Assembly: GCA_017466445.1 (NCBI GenBank)
Contig: JAFTUC010000029.1
Span: 1-64,000 of the forward strand
DNA from: Clostridia bacterium
Lineage (GTDB): Bacteria > Bacillota > Clostridia > Oscillospirales > CAG-272
Direction: 5' to 3'
DNA: 64,000 nt
How positions within the stretch are numbered: the stretch's first letter is position 1; each line of letters starts with the position of its first letter. Below the pieces are notes generated by a model. That model had not been told where the DNA came from. It was given only the letters and a program-made list of their open reading frames with translations, and made no database searches. Shown in pieces: positions 1 through 6,661 of this stretch. A program made the translations under genes and the position numbers.

Positions 1-1
1 G

Positions 2-1156
2 GGCGACTTCATTTCGATCGACGGTTCCACCGGTAGAATCTACGACGGTATCATCCCCACCGTTGATGCTGAGATCTCCGGCAACTTCGGCACAATCATG
101 GGCTGGGCAGACAAGTTCCGCAAGCTCAAGGTCCGTACCAACGCAGATACCCCCGCTGACGCTAAGAAGGCTCGCGAGCTGGGTGCTGAGGGTATCGGTC
201 TTTGCCGTACCGAGCATATGTTCTTTGAGGCAGACAGAATCGCGGCATTCCGTGAGATGATCTGCTCCGACACCGCTGAGGAAAGAGAAGCAGCTCTTGC
301 AAAGATTCTCCCCTACCAGCAGTCCGACTTCGAAAAGCTCTACGAGGCTCTCGAGGGCAACCCCGTTTGCATCAGATTCCTCGATCCCCCGCTCCATGAG
401 TTCGTTCCTACCACCGAGGAGGACATCGCTCTTCTCGCAAAGGCTCAGAACAAGAGCGTAGAGGACATCAAGACTATCATCGCATCTCTCCACGAGTTCA
501 ACCCCATGATGGGACACCGCGGATGCCGTCTCGCAGTTACCTACCCCGAGATCGCAAAGATGCAGACCACCGCAGTTATCCGCGCAGCTATCAACGTTCA
601 GAAGGCACACGCTGACTGGAACGTTAAGCCCGAGATAATGATCCCGCTCGTTGGCGACGTTAAGGAGCTTAAGTACGTTAAGAGCGTAGTTATTGCTACC
701 GCTGACGCTGAGATCGCCGCTGCAGGCGCTAACCTTGAGTACGAGGTTGGTACCATGATCGAGATCCCGAGAGCATGCCTCACCGCTGATGAGATCGCCG
801 CTAACGCAGACTTCTTCTGCTTCGGAACCAACGACCTTACTCAGATGACCTACGGCTTCTCCCGTGACGACGCAGGTAAGTTCCTCAACGCTTACTACGA
901 CGCAAAGATCTTCGAGAACGATCCTTTCGCAAAGCTTGACACCACCGGTGTTGGTAAGCTCATGAACATGGCTGTAACCCTCGGACGCCCTGTAAACACC
1001 AACCTCCACGTTGGTATTTGCGGTGAGCACGGCGGTGACCCCACATCTGTTGAGTTCTGCCACTCCATCGGTCTTGACTACGTATCCTGCTCGCCCTTCA
1101 GAGTACCGATCGCACGTCTTGCCGCTGCACAGGCTGCTATCAAGGATATGAAATAA
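2..1156 (+). CDS. ppdK: Pyruvate, phosphate dikinase, C-terminal part (5' end outside window)
   Basis: Interconverts pyruvate/ATP/Pi and PEP/AMP/PPi in the cytoplasm, at the PEP-pyruvate node of anaerobes. The window holds about 384 residues, the PEP/pyruvate-binding TIM barrel. Visible family motifs are GLCRTEHMFF, NPMMGHRGCRL, GTMIEIPRACL, FCFGTNDLTQMTYGFSRDD and the catalytic cysteine in HVGICGEHGGDP. The protein ends with the usual RLAAAQAAIKDMK and TAA. The frame is open to the first base, so the gene is cut by the window edge. GC-rich codon use contrasts with the AT-rich genes that follow. Its last 30 bases (1127-1156) are the template for the tail copies found behind the next genes. 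Confidence 0.98.
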   Translation, partial: GDFISIDGSTGRIYDGIIPTVDAEISGNFGTIMGWADKFRKLKVRTNADTPADAKKARELGAEGIGLCRTEHMFFEADRIAAFREMICSDTAEEREAALAKILPYQQSDFEKLYEALEGNPVCIRFLDPPLHEFVPTTEEDIALLAKAQNKSVEDIKTIIASLHEFNPMMGHRGCRLAVTYPEIAKMQTTAVIRAAINVQKAHADWNVKPEIMIPLVGDVKELKYVKSVVIATADAEIAAAGANLEYEVGTMIEIPRACLTADEIAANADFFCFGTNDLTQMTYGFSRDDAGKFLNAYYDAKIFENDPFAKLDTTGVGKLMNMAVTLGRPVNTNLHVGICGEHGGDPTSVEFCHSIGLDYVSCSPFRVPIARLAAAQAAIKDMK

Positions 1157-1176
1157 TCTATCCAAATAAACAATTT

Positions 1177-1206
1177 ATCCCCACTGAGGAATCGGTGGGG
1201 ATTTTT
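1177..1206 (+). terminator. Rho-independent terminator of ppdK
   Basis: An 8-bp stem (ATCCCCAC / GTGGGGAT) with a 10-base loop and a following T-run, 20 bases after the ppdK stop. Confidence 0.85.
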
Positions 1207-1276
1207 GTAGATTTCTTTACTTTGAAAATAAAATATCGTACAATAAAACAAATCAAGGCTTATCAAGGAGATTTTT

Positions 1277-1873
1277 ATGAACGAGAAACCAAAGGTTCCT
1301 ATAAACTGTTTCTTTCAAGGTTGTTACAATCCTGCTTATGAGGAAGAAATACGCAAAGGTAAGGAAAAATGTTATAAATATAATCAATTATCTCCAAATG
1401 ATAAAGAAGCCCAACACGAAATTCTAAAAGATTTGCTGGGTGAAATGGGTGAAAACGTTTATATCACACCGCCTTTTTGGTGCGATTATGGCTATAACAT
1501 AACTGTTGGAGATTACTTTTATTCTAACCACGGTATGATAATTACCGATGGGGCGAAGGTAACATTTGGCGATAACGTATTTGTCGCACCGAATTGCTGT
1601 TTCACCACAGCAGAACACGCCATTGACCCCGATATGCGAAAAAATGGCGTAGAAATTGCTAAGCCGATTACTGTTGGAAATAATGTTTGGATTGGCGCGG
1701 GGGCTATAATACTTGCAGGTGTAGAAATCGGAGATAATACTGTAATCGGAGCTGGAAGCGTGGTAACAAAATCTATACCAAGTGATGTGGTTGCCGTCGG
1801 TGTCCCATGTAAAGTATTGAGAAAGATTACAGAAAAAGATAAAACTAGTTATCCTTTATATGAATTGGATTAA
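1277..1873 (+). CDS. Maltose/galactoside O-acetyltransferase-like hexapeptide-repeat enzyme
   Basis: 198 residues matching the LacA/Maa/NodL family, which moves acetyl from acetyl-CoA to a sugar hydroxyl. An N-terminal helical maltose-acetyltransferase region is followed by left-handed beta-helix repeats (e.g. ITVGNNVWIGAGAIILAGV), and the probable catalytic histidine lies in TTAEHAIDPDMR (about residue 114). Full length for the family. AAGGAG sits 8-9 bases before the ATG. First gene of the ppdK-tail array: it lies after the ppdK terminator and is followed by a tail copy at 1888. Lower GC than ppdK. The acceptor sugar cannot be told from sequence. Confidence 0.88.
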   Translation: MNEKPKVPINCFFQGCYNPAYEEEIRKGKEKCYKYNQLSPNDKEAQHEILKDLLGEMGENVYITPPFWCDYGYNITVGDYFYSNHGMIITDGAKVTFGDNVFVAPNCCFTTAEHAIDPDMRKNGVEIAKPITVGNNVWIGAGAIILAGVEIGDNTVIGAGSVVTKSIPSDVVAVGVPCKVLRKITEKDKTSYPLYELD

Positions 1874-1887
1874 TGCAAATTTTCCAA

Positions 1888-1932
1888 CTTTTGCGCATAG
1901 CACCACAGGCAGCTATTAAAGAAAGCAAGTAA
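1888..1932 (+). repeat. ppdK 3'-end copy 1
   Basis: A degenerate copy of the last ppdK codons behind the acetyltransferase gene. In the ppdK register it reads ...QAAIKESK and TAA, with synonymous changes relative to the resident gene (gca for gct, att for atc, aaa for aag). It is followed by the conserved TAATTG-TGACTTTAT stretch and a terminator. Confidence 0.8.
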
Positions 1933-1957
1933 TTGTTGACTTTATAAAACAAATCAA

Positions 1958-1986
1958 ATCCTCACCGAGCAATCGGTGGGGATTTT
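1958..1986 (+). terminator. Terminator after ppdK tail copy 1
   Basis: Stem ATCCTCACCGA / TCGGTGGGGAT (one mismatch-type pair), 4-base loop, then TTTTG. The sequence resembles the native ppdK terminator at 1177. Confidence 0.8.
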
Positions 1987-2016
1987 GTATGTATTGTAAT
2001 TTATCAAGAATTATGA

Positions 2017-2022
2017 TATAAT
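2017..2022 (+). promoter_or_regulatory. Extended -10 promoter of the 92-residue gene
   Basis: TGA-TATAAT 33 bases before the start codon of the next gene. No good -35 box was seen. Confidence 0.6.
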
Positions 2023-2054
2023 AACAAAAAACAATGAAATAGGAAGTATTTAAA

Positions 2055-2333
2055 ATGCTTGTGAAAGTTGAGTATTTTGGCTTTTATCCGTTAGGCGCTG
2101 ATATAGAACTTAATAATATTCCAATAATGAAATTAGAATGGAATTTGTATAAAAAATTTGCTCTTACCTACGGAAAGAAAAATGTTGTTAGTCCGTTTTT
2201 AGAGCATTTATATTACATTAAATGGAACGGACGTACGGTTTTCTTTGTTGCAGTTGAGTATGGTTTAGGACATTATCACATATTTAAGACGGGCGAAAAA
2301 ACAAACCAGAAATTATCTTTAAAAATCAAATAG
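2055..2333 (+). CDS. Hypothetical protein in ppdK-tail cassette 2
   Basis: 92 residues, not recognised. Rich in aromatic residues (Y, F, W) with no signal peptide or membrane segment, so probably a small cytosolic beta-rich protein. It has its own extended -10 promoter 33 bases upstream and a weak AGGAAG ribosome site. A ppdK tail copy follows the stop by about 6 bases. Strongly AT-rich. Inference only: size and setting resemble orphan immunity or accessory genes. Confidence 0.65.
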   Translation: MLVKVEYFGFYPLGADIELNNIPIMKLEWNLYKKFALTYGKKNVVSPFLEHLYYIKWNGRTVFFVAVEYGLGHYHIFKTGEKTNQKLSLKIK

Positions 2334-2338
2334 TGTTT

Positions 2339-2388
2339 TCCCTCTTTTGCTGATAGCAGCACAAGCTGCTATCAAGGAATCTAAGTAA
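2339..2388 (+). repeat. ppdK 3'-end copy 2
   Basis: Reads ...AAQAAIKESK and TAA in the ppdK register (codons gct gct atc aag gaa tct aag). It is preceded by CCCTCTTTTGCTGATAGCA, which is shared with copies 3-5 but not with the resident ppdK. Confidence 0.85.
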
Positions 2389-2393
2389 TTAGA

Positions 2394-2428
2394 TTTTTGT
2401 AGGGACAGGCGTCCTCGACTGTCCGTTA
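2394..2428 (+). repeat. Short hairpin insertion, dispersed-repeat-like
   Basis: The GGACAG ... CTGTCC hairpin with loop GCGTCCTCGA lies between tail copy 2 and its terminator, and the other copies lack it. It looks like a REP-type element. Identification is by impression only. Confidence 0.35.
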
Positions 2429-2440
2429 CAAAGCAAAATT

Positions 2441-2471
2441 ATCCGCCCGAAGAAATTCGGGCGGATTTTTC
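2441..2471 (+). terminator. Terminator after ppdK tail copy 2
   Basis: Stem ATCCGCCCGA / TCGGGCGGAT with 5-base loop and T-run. Nearly the same hairpin follows copies 3 and 4. Confidence 0.88.
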
Positions 2472-2480
2472 TTTGTAAAA

Positions 2481-2512
2481 TCCTTTTTATTGGACATAGA
2501 ATGTGATATAAT
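2481..2512 (+). promoter_or_regulatory. Cassette promoter module (cassette 3)
   Basis: The block TCCTTTTTATTGGACA ... TGATATAAT recurs at 3248 and 4031. The extended -10 (TGA-TATAAT, -10 at 2507-2512) is followed by the ribosome site AAGAGGTGAG in all three. Confidence 0.75.
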
Positions 2513-2542
2513 GTATTCAAGATGTATTCAAGAGGTGAGGAA

Positions 2543-3136
2543 ATGAGCGATAAGTTTAATCATTTGGTTGAGCAAGATAAAAAAGAATATTTTGAAGAAA
2601 TTGAAATAGCAGAGCAAAAGTTGCAAGAGCAAATGCTAAACAATATTGTTCGTGATGCTAAATTGGTTTGCGATGTATATTGTGTTCCGTCGCATAATCA
2701 TCAGGCTTTTTTTTGCAAACTATTTGAAAATGAAAAAGAATATATAATTTTATATGCTAAAACATTTATCGCTGACCGTTTTGGGTTTCATATTGCTATG
2801 TACACATTTAAGGATTGTGTAAAAGCACAGAATCATAATGGTTCAGTTGGAAAGATTATTTGTGGTATTAAAAGACTCTCAAAAAATAATGTGATAATAA
2901 AAGAATTATTAAGTTGTTTGCCCTCAAAAACCGAATGGCAAAAAAGAGTTATAATGATAGATGGTGAACATACCATTGTTCGCAACCATTTGGAAGAAGA
3001 GACGAAACTGCTGTCTTATAGTTCAAATGCTCAATTCACGGAAAATGCTTATTCCGAAGACCAAAAGGTGTTTTTAGAAAATTTGTTTTTACACATAGAA
3101 GATATAATTGGAAATGTTCTTGATTATGAATCATAA
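2543..3136 (+). CDS. Hypothetical protein in ppdK-tail cassette 3
   Basis: 197 residues, family not recognised. The N-terminal 35 residues are acidic and helical (EQDKKEYFEEIEIAEQKLQ), then comes a mixed region with a long middle beta part. No signal peptide or membrane segment. I start at the ATG just after AGAGGTGAGG; an upstream ATG at 2522 lies before that ribosome site and is unlikely. Promoter, terminator and ppdK tail copies flank it on both sides, so it is a self-contained transcription unit. AT-rich. Confidence 0.7.
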   Translation: MSDKFNHLVEQDKKEYFEEIEIAEQKLQEQMLNNIVRDAKLVCDVYCVPSHNHQAFFCKLFENEKEYIILYAKTFIADRFGFHIAMYTFKDCVKAQNHNGSVGKIICGIKRLSKNNVIIKELLSCLPSKTEWQKRVIMIDGEHTIVRNHLEEETKLLSYSSNAQFTENAYSEDQKVFLENLFLHIEDIIGNVLDYES

Positions 3137-3138
3137 TT

Positions 3139-3188
3139 TCCCTCTTTTGCTGATAGCACCACAGGCTGCTATCAAGGATAACAAGTAA
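3139..3188 (+). repeat. ppdK 3'-end copy 3
   Basis: Reads ...APQAAIKDNK and TAA in the ppdK register. It begins 2-3 bases after the stop of the cassette 3 gene with the shared CCCTCTTTTGCTGATAGCA. Confidence 0.85.
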
Positions 3189-3208
3189 TCGTTGAATCCA
3201 TAAAAACC

Positions 3209-3239
3209 ATCCGTCCGAAGAAATCCGGGCGGATTTTTT
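3209..3239 (+). terminator. Terminator after ppdK tail copy 3
   Basis: Stem ATCCGTCCGA / TCCGGGCGGAT-type pairing, then a T-run. Near-copy of the hairpins at 2441 and 3992. Confidence 0.85.
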
Positions 3240-3247
3240 ACACAAAG

Positions 3248-3279
3248 TCCTTTTTATTGGACACAAGGTATGTTATAAT
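3248..3279 (+). promoter_or_regulatory. Cassette promoter module (cassette 4)
   Basis: TCCTTTTTATTGGACAC then TGT-TATAAT (-10 at 3274-3279), followed by AAGAGGTGAG. Copy of the module at 2481. Confidence 0.75.
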
Positions 3280-3299
3280 GCAATCAAGAGGTGAGAAAC

Positions 3300-3914
3300 A
3301 TGAAGGATTTCGAGCAACGTCTAATTAAAGCAAAAACCGAGGGCACATTATCAACACTTGCTTATGAGGTTTTAGACGATTATGAACATATTGATTTGAT
3401 AGCAAAGAAAATTGAAATGCTATTGGATGCAGGACTGTCGGAATTCGGCTCTGTTGATGGAGAACCTTGGTTTTGGGTTCTTATATACAGAGAAACAGAA
3501 TCACATTTACAGGCTACAAAAATTATATTAGAGAGAATCGATATATTAAAAATAAAATATGATGGGGAAACAATCTTTGAATATTTGCAAAGCAAAATTG
3601 ATTACTACGATTATAATTCCGATTATCTTGTAAGATTGTTCTTATTGTTTGGTGCATATTTGGAGTCTGTAGAGGGGTTGACGATGAGTGAAAACTTGTA
3701 TCGGGAAATGTTTAGCAACGATAGAGTTTATAGTGGTGCAATTGATATAAGCAAAGGAAGTCTGCCTTTGCAACTCAATCATAAAATATTTAATAACACG
3801 GATTTCTATGATTGGTGTGTAGAAATGGAAGAACAAGTTTCAGGATATTATGGATGTTGGCATATGCATATCTTTGATAAAAAGTCAAAAATTAAAATTG
3901 CTACTTACCATTAA
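3300..3914 (+). CDS. Hypothetical protein in ppdK-tail cassette 4
   Basis: 204 residues, not recognised. Mostly helical by eye, with a tryptophan-rich stretch (GEPWFWVLIYRE, about 49-60) and a C-terminal part with YGCWHMHIF. No signal peptide. Start chosen at the ATG placed 6-8 bases after AGAGGTGAG; a GTG at 3291 overlaps the ribosome site. Own promoter module upstream and a ppdK tail copy directly after it. Confidence 0.7.
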   Translation: MKDFEQRLIKAKTEGTLSTLAYEVLDDYEHIDLIAKKIEMLLDAGLSEFGSVDGEPWFWVLIYRETESHLQATKIILERIDILKIKYDGETIFEYLQSKIDYYDYNSDYLVRLFLLFGAYLESVEGLTMSENLYREMFSNDRVYSGAIDISKGSLPLQLNHKIFNNTDFYDWCVEMEEQVSGYYGCWHMHIFDKKSKIKIATYH

Positions 3915-3920
3915 ATAATC

Positions 3921-3970
3921 TCCCTCTTTTGCGGATAGCAGCACAGGCTACTATCAAAGAAAGCAAATAA
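3921..3970 (+). repeat. ppdK 3'-end copy 4
   Basis: Reads ...AAQATIKESK and TAA in the ppdK register (codons gct act atc aaa gaa agc aaa). Followed by TTGCTGACTTTTT, as in copies 1 and 5. Confidence 0.85.
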
Positions 3971-3991
3971 TTGCTGACTTTTTGAAAAACT

Positions 3992-4022
3992 ATCCGTCCG
4001 AATAAATTCGGGCGGATTTTTT
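3992..4022 (+). terminator. Terminator after ppdK tail copy 4
   Basis: Stem ATCCGTCCGA / TTCGGGCGGAT with 5-base loop and T6 run. Confidence 0.87.
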
Positions 4023-4030
4023 ACACAAAG

Positions 4031-4062
4031 TCCGTTTTATTGGACACAAAGTGTGATATACT
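4031..4062 (+). promoter_or_regulatory. Cassette promoter module (cassette 5)
   Basis: TCCGTTTTATTGGACAC then TGA-TATACT (-10 at 4057-4062), followed by AAAGAGGTGAG. Copy of the modules at 2481 and 3248. Confidence 0.72.
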
Positions 4063-4083
4063 GTTATTAAAGAGGTGAGAATA

Positions 4084-4449
4084 ATGGTTAAATTTATATT
4101 AAAAGAAAAAACAGATAACAAGTTTGTTTACGAATATTTTCCTGAAGGTGACTTTTCAAAAGAAGCTGGAATAATTATTGTTGATACAGCTTCAGAATCT
4201 GTTTGGGTTGAAAAAGTAGCGGAAGAAGATTTCGAATGCCACACTACTGCCGATGAATTAAACGATATGCGAAATGCAATAAACGAAATGCGGGCTGAAA
4301 ACGGTGAACCTCCATTAACCGAAGAAGAATTACCCACTGCCACAGAAGGTTCAAGGTGGTATTATTATGCTAATCATGCAATAGACCGATTATGTGATTT
4401 GTTTAATAATGGAGAAGAACCAACACAAGGCACTGTTGCGTGGTATTAG
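4084..4449 (+). CDS. Hypothetical acidic protein in ppdK-tail cassette 5, first gene
   Basis: 121 residues, not recognised and clearly acidic. A predicted beta N-terminus (MVKFILKEK, FVYEYFPEGDF) is followed by a helical DDE-rich middle and an aromatic part, WYYYANHAIDRL (about 97-108). No secretion signal. Start chosen at the ATG after AGAGGTGAG; a GTG at 4075 overlaps the ribosome site. The next gene follows after 37 bases without a new terminator or tail copy, so this cassette carries two genes. Confidence 0.7.
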   Translation: MVKFILKEKTDNKFVYEYFPEGDFSKEAGIIIVDTASESVWVEKVAEEDFECHTTADELNDMRNAINEMRAENGEPPLTEEELPTATEGSRWYYYANHAIDRLCDLFNNGEEPTQGTVAWY

Positions 4450-4486
4450 ACTTGTAATAAAACAAAAATCAAAAGAGGTGAACTTT

Positions 4487-4909
4487 GTGAGATATGAAAA
4501 ACTGTCAAATCAATTTTATGGAGCAAATCTTTTGTATGGTAAGATTGATTTAAAGCCAACACATACTTGGTCATTTTATTATGTGGTTGAAAATACAACA
4601 GATAAAGAATTTATAGAAAAAGAAGCACTTAAAACTGTTTTGTTGGTCAACGAACATTCTCGTGAATTTCATTTTTATGGAAAGCAATCACAACAGTGGG
4701 AAAACTCGTTTGACCTTGCCGACATAACAATAAGACCAAATGCCACTCATCAAGAGATTGCTTTGACGATGGTATATAGCGATTTAGAAAAGTTTATTGA
4801 TATGTTGCAGGAGGAAATATCCGCAAGATATTTTGTTCCTCATGATACATATTTGATATATGATGATGAAAACATCTACAAACAAATATTAAGTAAATTA
4901 AAATACTAA
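4487..4909 (+). CDS. Hypothetical protein in ppdK-tail cassette 5, second gene (GTG start)
   Basis: 140 residues, not recognised. AGAGGTG lies six bases before a GTG codon, which fixes the start well inside the longer open frame that begins at 4394 and overlaps the previous gene. Predicted alternating beta strands (TWSFYYVVEN, TVLLVNEHSREFHFYG) suggest a compact cytosolic fold. It shares the promoter of the preceding gene and ends just before tail copy 5. Confidence 0.68.
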   Translation: MRYEKLSNQFYGANLLYGKIDLKPTHTWSFYYVVENTTDKEFIEKEALKTVLLVNEHSREFHFYGKQSQQWENSFDLADITIRPNATHQEIALTMVYSDLEKFIDMLQEEISARYFVPHDTYLIYDDENIYKQILSKLKY

Positions 4910-4910
4910 T

Positions 4911-4961
4911 TTCCCTCTTTTGCTGTCAGCACCACAGGCTGCTATTAAAGAAAGCAAGTAA
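4911..4961 (+). repeat. ppdK 3'-end copy 5 (end of array)
   Basis: Reads ...APQAAIKESK and TAA in the ppdK register. TTGCTGACTTTAT follows. Last recognisable copy. The upstream CCCTCTTTTGCTG matches copies 2-4. Confidence 0.85.
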
Positions 4962-5024
4962 TTGCTGACTTTATGTGAAAAGGCAAACCGCCTTATAACT
5001 TGGTAGGCAAAACAAAATAAAATT

Positions 5025-5062
5025 ACGACCTTGCAGAAGAAATTCTATGAGGTCGTTTTTTT
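5025..5062 (+). terminator. Terminator closing the cassette array
   Basis: Outer stem ACGACCT / AGGTCGT with an AT-rich partly paired interior, then a T7 run. Sequence unlike the other array terminators. Confidence 0.7.
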
Positions 5063-5595
5063 ACGCTCCAAACCTTGCAAAATAGCGTTGAAGTAGGGAT
5101 TTCAGGGTTGTTTTATCCAAAAAACAGCGATTTTTTGGGGTTATACCTGAAAACTTGATAAAATCTCTATTTTCTGAACTTTTGATGAAATGATAAACGG
5201 CTTTGCCTTTTTGATGGTAAAAGATATTGCCCGAAAACAATCACTTAAAAACCCGGTATTTACAAAGGTTTTGAGAGATTCCCAAAAAAGCAATTATACC
5301 CGTGTTTTTTCGAAACCACGGGTATTTTTTCTTCCCGACCACCATTCTTGCCATAATTCTATAAAAAGCGAATGAAAATCATTGCCCAAGAGTCATCCTC
5401 AAAAAACTGTTATCATTTCGCTCACAGGAAATAAATACTCTTTTAAGCATCACGAAAAATGGGTGGATGGAAAATATTATAAAAAATTTTAAAAAAAAGG
5501 GCTTGTCGCCGCGAAAAAAATCAGTATAATAGTAGTATACCATGCTATAATACAGCATATCAGAATCAGCCAATCAAAATGAAAGGACAAACGGT
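5063..5595. other. AT-rich gap of about 530 bases between the array and the hydrolase
   Basis: No convincing gene: the longest frame (5190-5375) has no ribosome site and odd composition. It holds a strong terminator at 5296-5330 and the hydrolase promoter (-35 TTGTCG at 5503, -10 TATAAT at 5525, 16-base spacer). The rest may be the eroded end of a mobile element, but nothing identifiable remains. Confidence 0.5.
5296..5330 (+). terminator. Strong intergenic terminator
   Basis: Perfect 9-bp stem ATACCCGTG / CACGGGTAT, 12-base loop, then T6. It is not directly behind a recognised gene, which suggests that a gene was lost upstream. Confidence 0.8.
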
Positions 5596-6516
5596 ATGTC
5601 TATTAAAATACATCACTTTTCTCTTCCGGTAAGCTGTCCCGTATATGATGAAAGCTCGGGTGCTGTTACTCAAACACAATACGAGGATAACATAGTACTC
5701 ATTCTTCCCGAAAATTACAGTGAAAACGGAGCTCCCACCCGTCTTGTAATAGCGTGTCACGGTGCGGGAGGAACGGTCTCCTCCGACACGTCACAGCTCG
5801 AAGAGAGTCAAGTCGGCCGTTATCTTGTTGCAAACGGATATGCCGTCATGGACGTGAACGGGCTTCCCGAAAAGTACGCAAGCGAAAACGGGATAGACAT
5901 CAGAAACAACGTCGGAAGTCCGATAGCGATACAGAGCTACATAAATGCGTACAAGTACTGCATCTCCAATTTCAATCTTAAGACCGACGTATTTGTGCAT
6001 GGCGGATCAATGGGCGGCATCAGCAGCACGAATCTCGTGCTCAGTGGGCTGATCCCCGTGATAGCACATTCGGCGCTCTGCCCGGTGCTCGATGCATATA
6101 GTGAGATGTTCCTGCATCCGTGGATGGAGGATCTTCCCAAAATTGCCCTTGGAAGAATATATGGGCTCAAAAAGGACGGATCGGGCAACTACGTCTACGA
6201 TGCACAGAAGATCGGGCCGTACAGTCCCGCGCAGGTCATCACTTCAAAACGCTATCCCGTACCGGTAAAATTCTGGCACTGTGAGGACGACGTTGTAGTT
6301 TCCTGCGAGGTTACAAAAAAATTCGTAGCAGCGGTCAATGAAAGTGGCGGACACGCAGAGCTTGTGACCTTTGATCACGGCAGACATGAGCCTACGCTTG
6401 TCGGTGACATCTTAAAAAATCCGTCGGGAAAGACAAATTTCATGGGAGAAGAGGTTCCCGTAAGGATCGCCGCCGAGGGCGTATTTCTTTGGATAAAAGG
6501 CTTTGACAGAGATTAA
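5596..6516 (+). CDS. Alpha/beta-hydrolase, esterase/feruloyl-esterase-like
   Basis: 306 residues with the alpha/beta-hydrolase layout: oxyanion-hole CHGAGG (about 53-58), nucleophile elbow GGSMGG (about 136-141, Ser nucleophile), acid EDD (about 233-235) and catalytic histidine in DHGRHEP (about 256-262). No signal peptide, so intracellular, acting on an imported ester, possibly an acylated sugar. AAAGGAC precedes the ATG. Own promoter upstream and a terminator at 6524. The substrate is not evident. Confidence 0.8.
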   Translation: MSIKIHHFSLPVSCPVYDESSGAVTQTQYEDNIVLILPENYSENGAPTRLVIACHGAGGTVSSDTSQLEESQVGRYLVANGYAVMDVNGLPEKYASENGIDIRNNVGSPIAIQSYINAYKYCISNFNLKTDVFVHGGSMGGISSTNLVLSGLIPVIAHSALCPVLDAYSEMFLHPWMEDLPKIALGRIYGLKKDGSGNYVYDAQKIGPYSPAQVITSKRYPVPVKFWHCEDDVVVSCEVTKKFVAAVNESGGHAELVTFDHGRHEPTLVGDILKNPSGKTNFMGEEVPVRIAAEGVFLWIKGFDRD

Positions 6517-6523
6517 ATAAAAG

Positions 6524-6563
6524 CTTCGGAGCATTCGAATCTGCAAACGCTCCGAAGTTTTTT
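6524..6563 (+). terminator. Terminator of the hydrolase gene
   Basis: CTTCGGAGC / GCTCCGAAG stem with 15-base loop and T-run directly after the stop. Confidence 0.88.
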
Positions 6564-6661
6564 ATTTATATTTTTTAATAGGTATTGAAATTCACGCCAC
6601 GTTTATATATAATATAAATGTTGTGCTTAAATTAAAATAAGATCCAAAGGGATGTGATATT

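Noticed and set aside
1888..4961. Reading the tail copies as expressed extensions of a split ppdK
   Set aside because: Each copy holds only about 10 matching codons, follows another gene's stop and has no start; they are repeats, not coding pieces.
1127..5062. Integron with attC sites, or a CRISPR array
   Set aside because: No R/L-box palindromes typical of attC, no integrase nearby, and the repeats are spaced 370-940 bases apart with genes between them, so neither an integron nor a CRISPR fits.
5190..5375. Short frame of 61 codons in the 5.1-5.6 kb gap
   Set aside because: No ribosome site, runs through the terminator at 5296, residue mix not protein-like.
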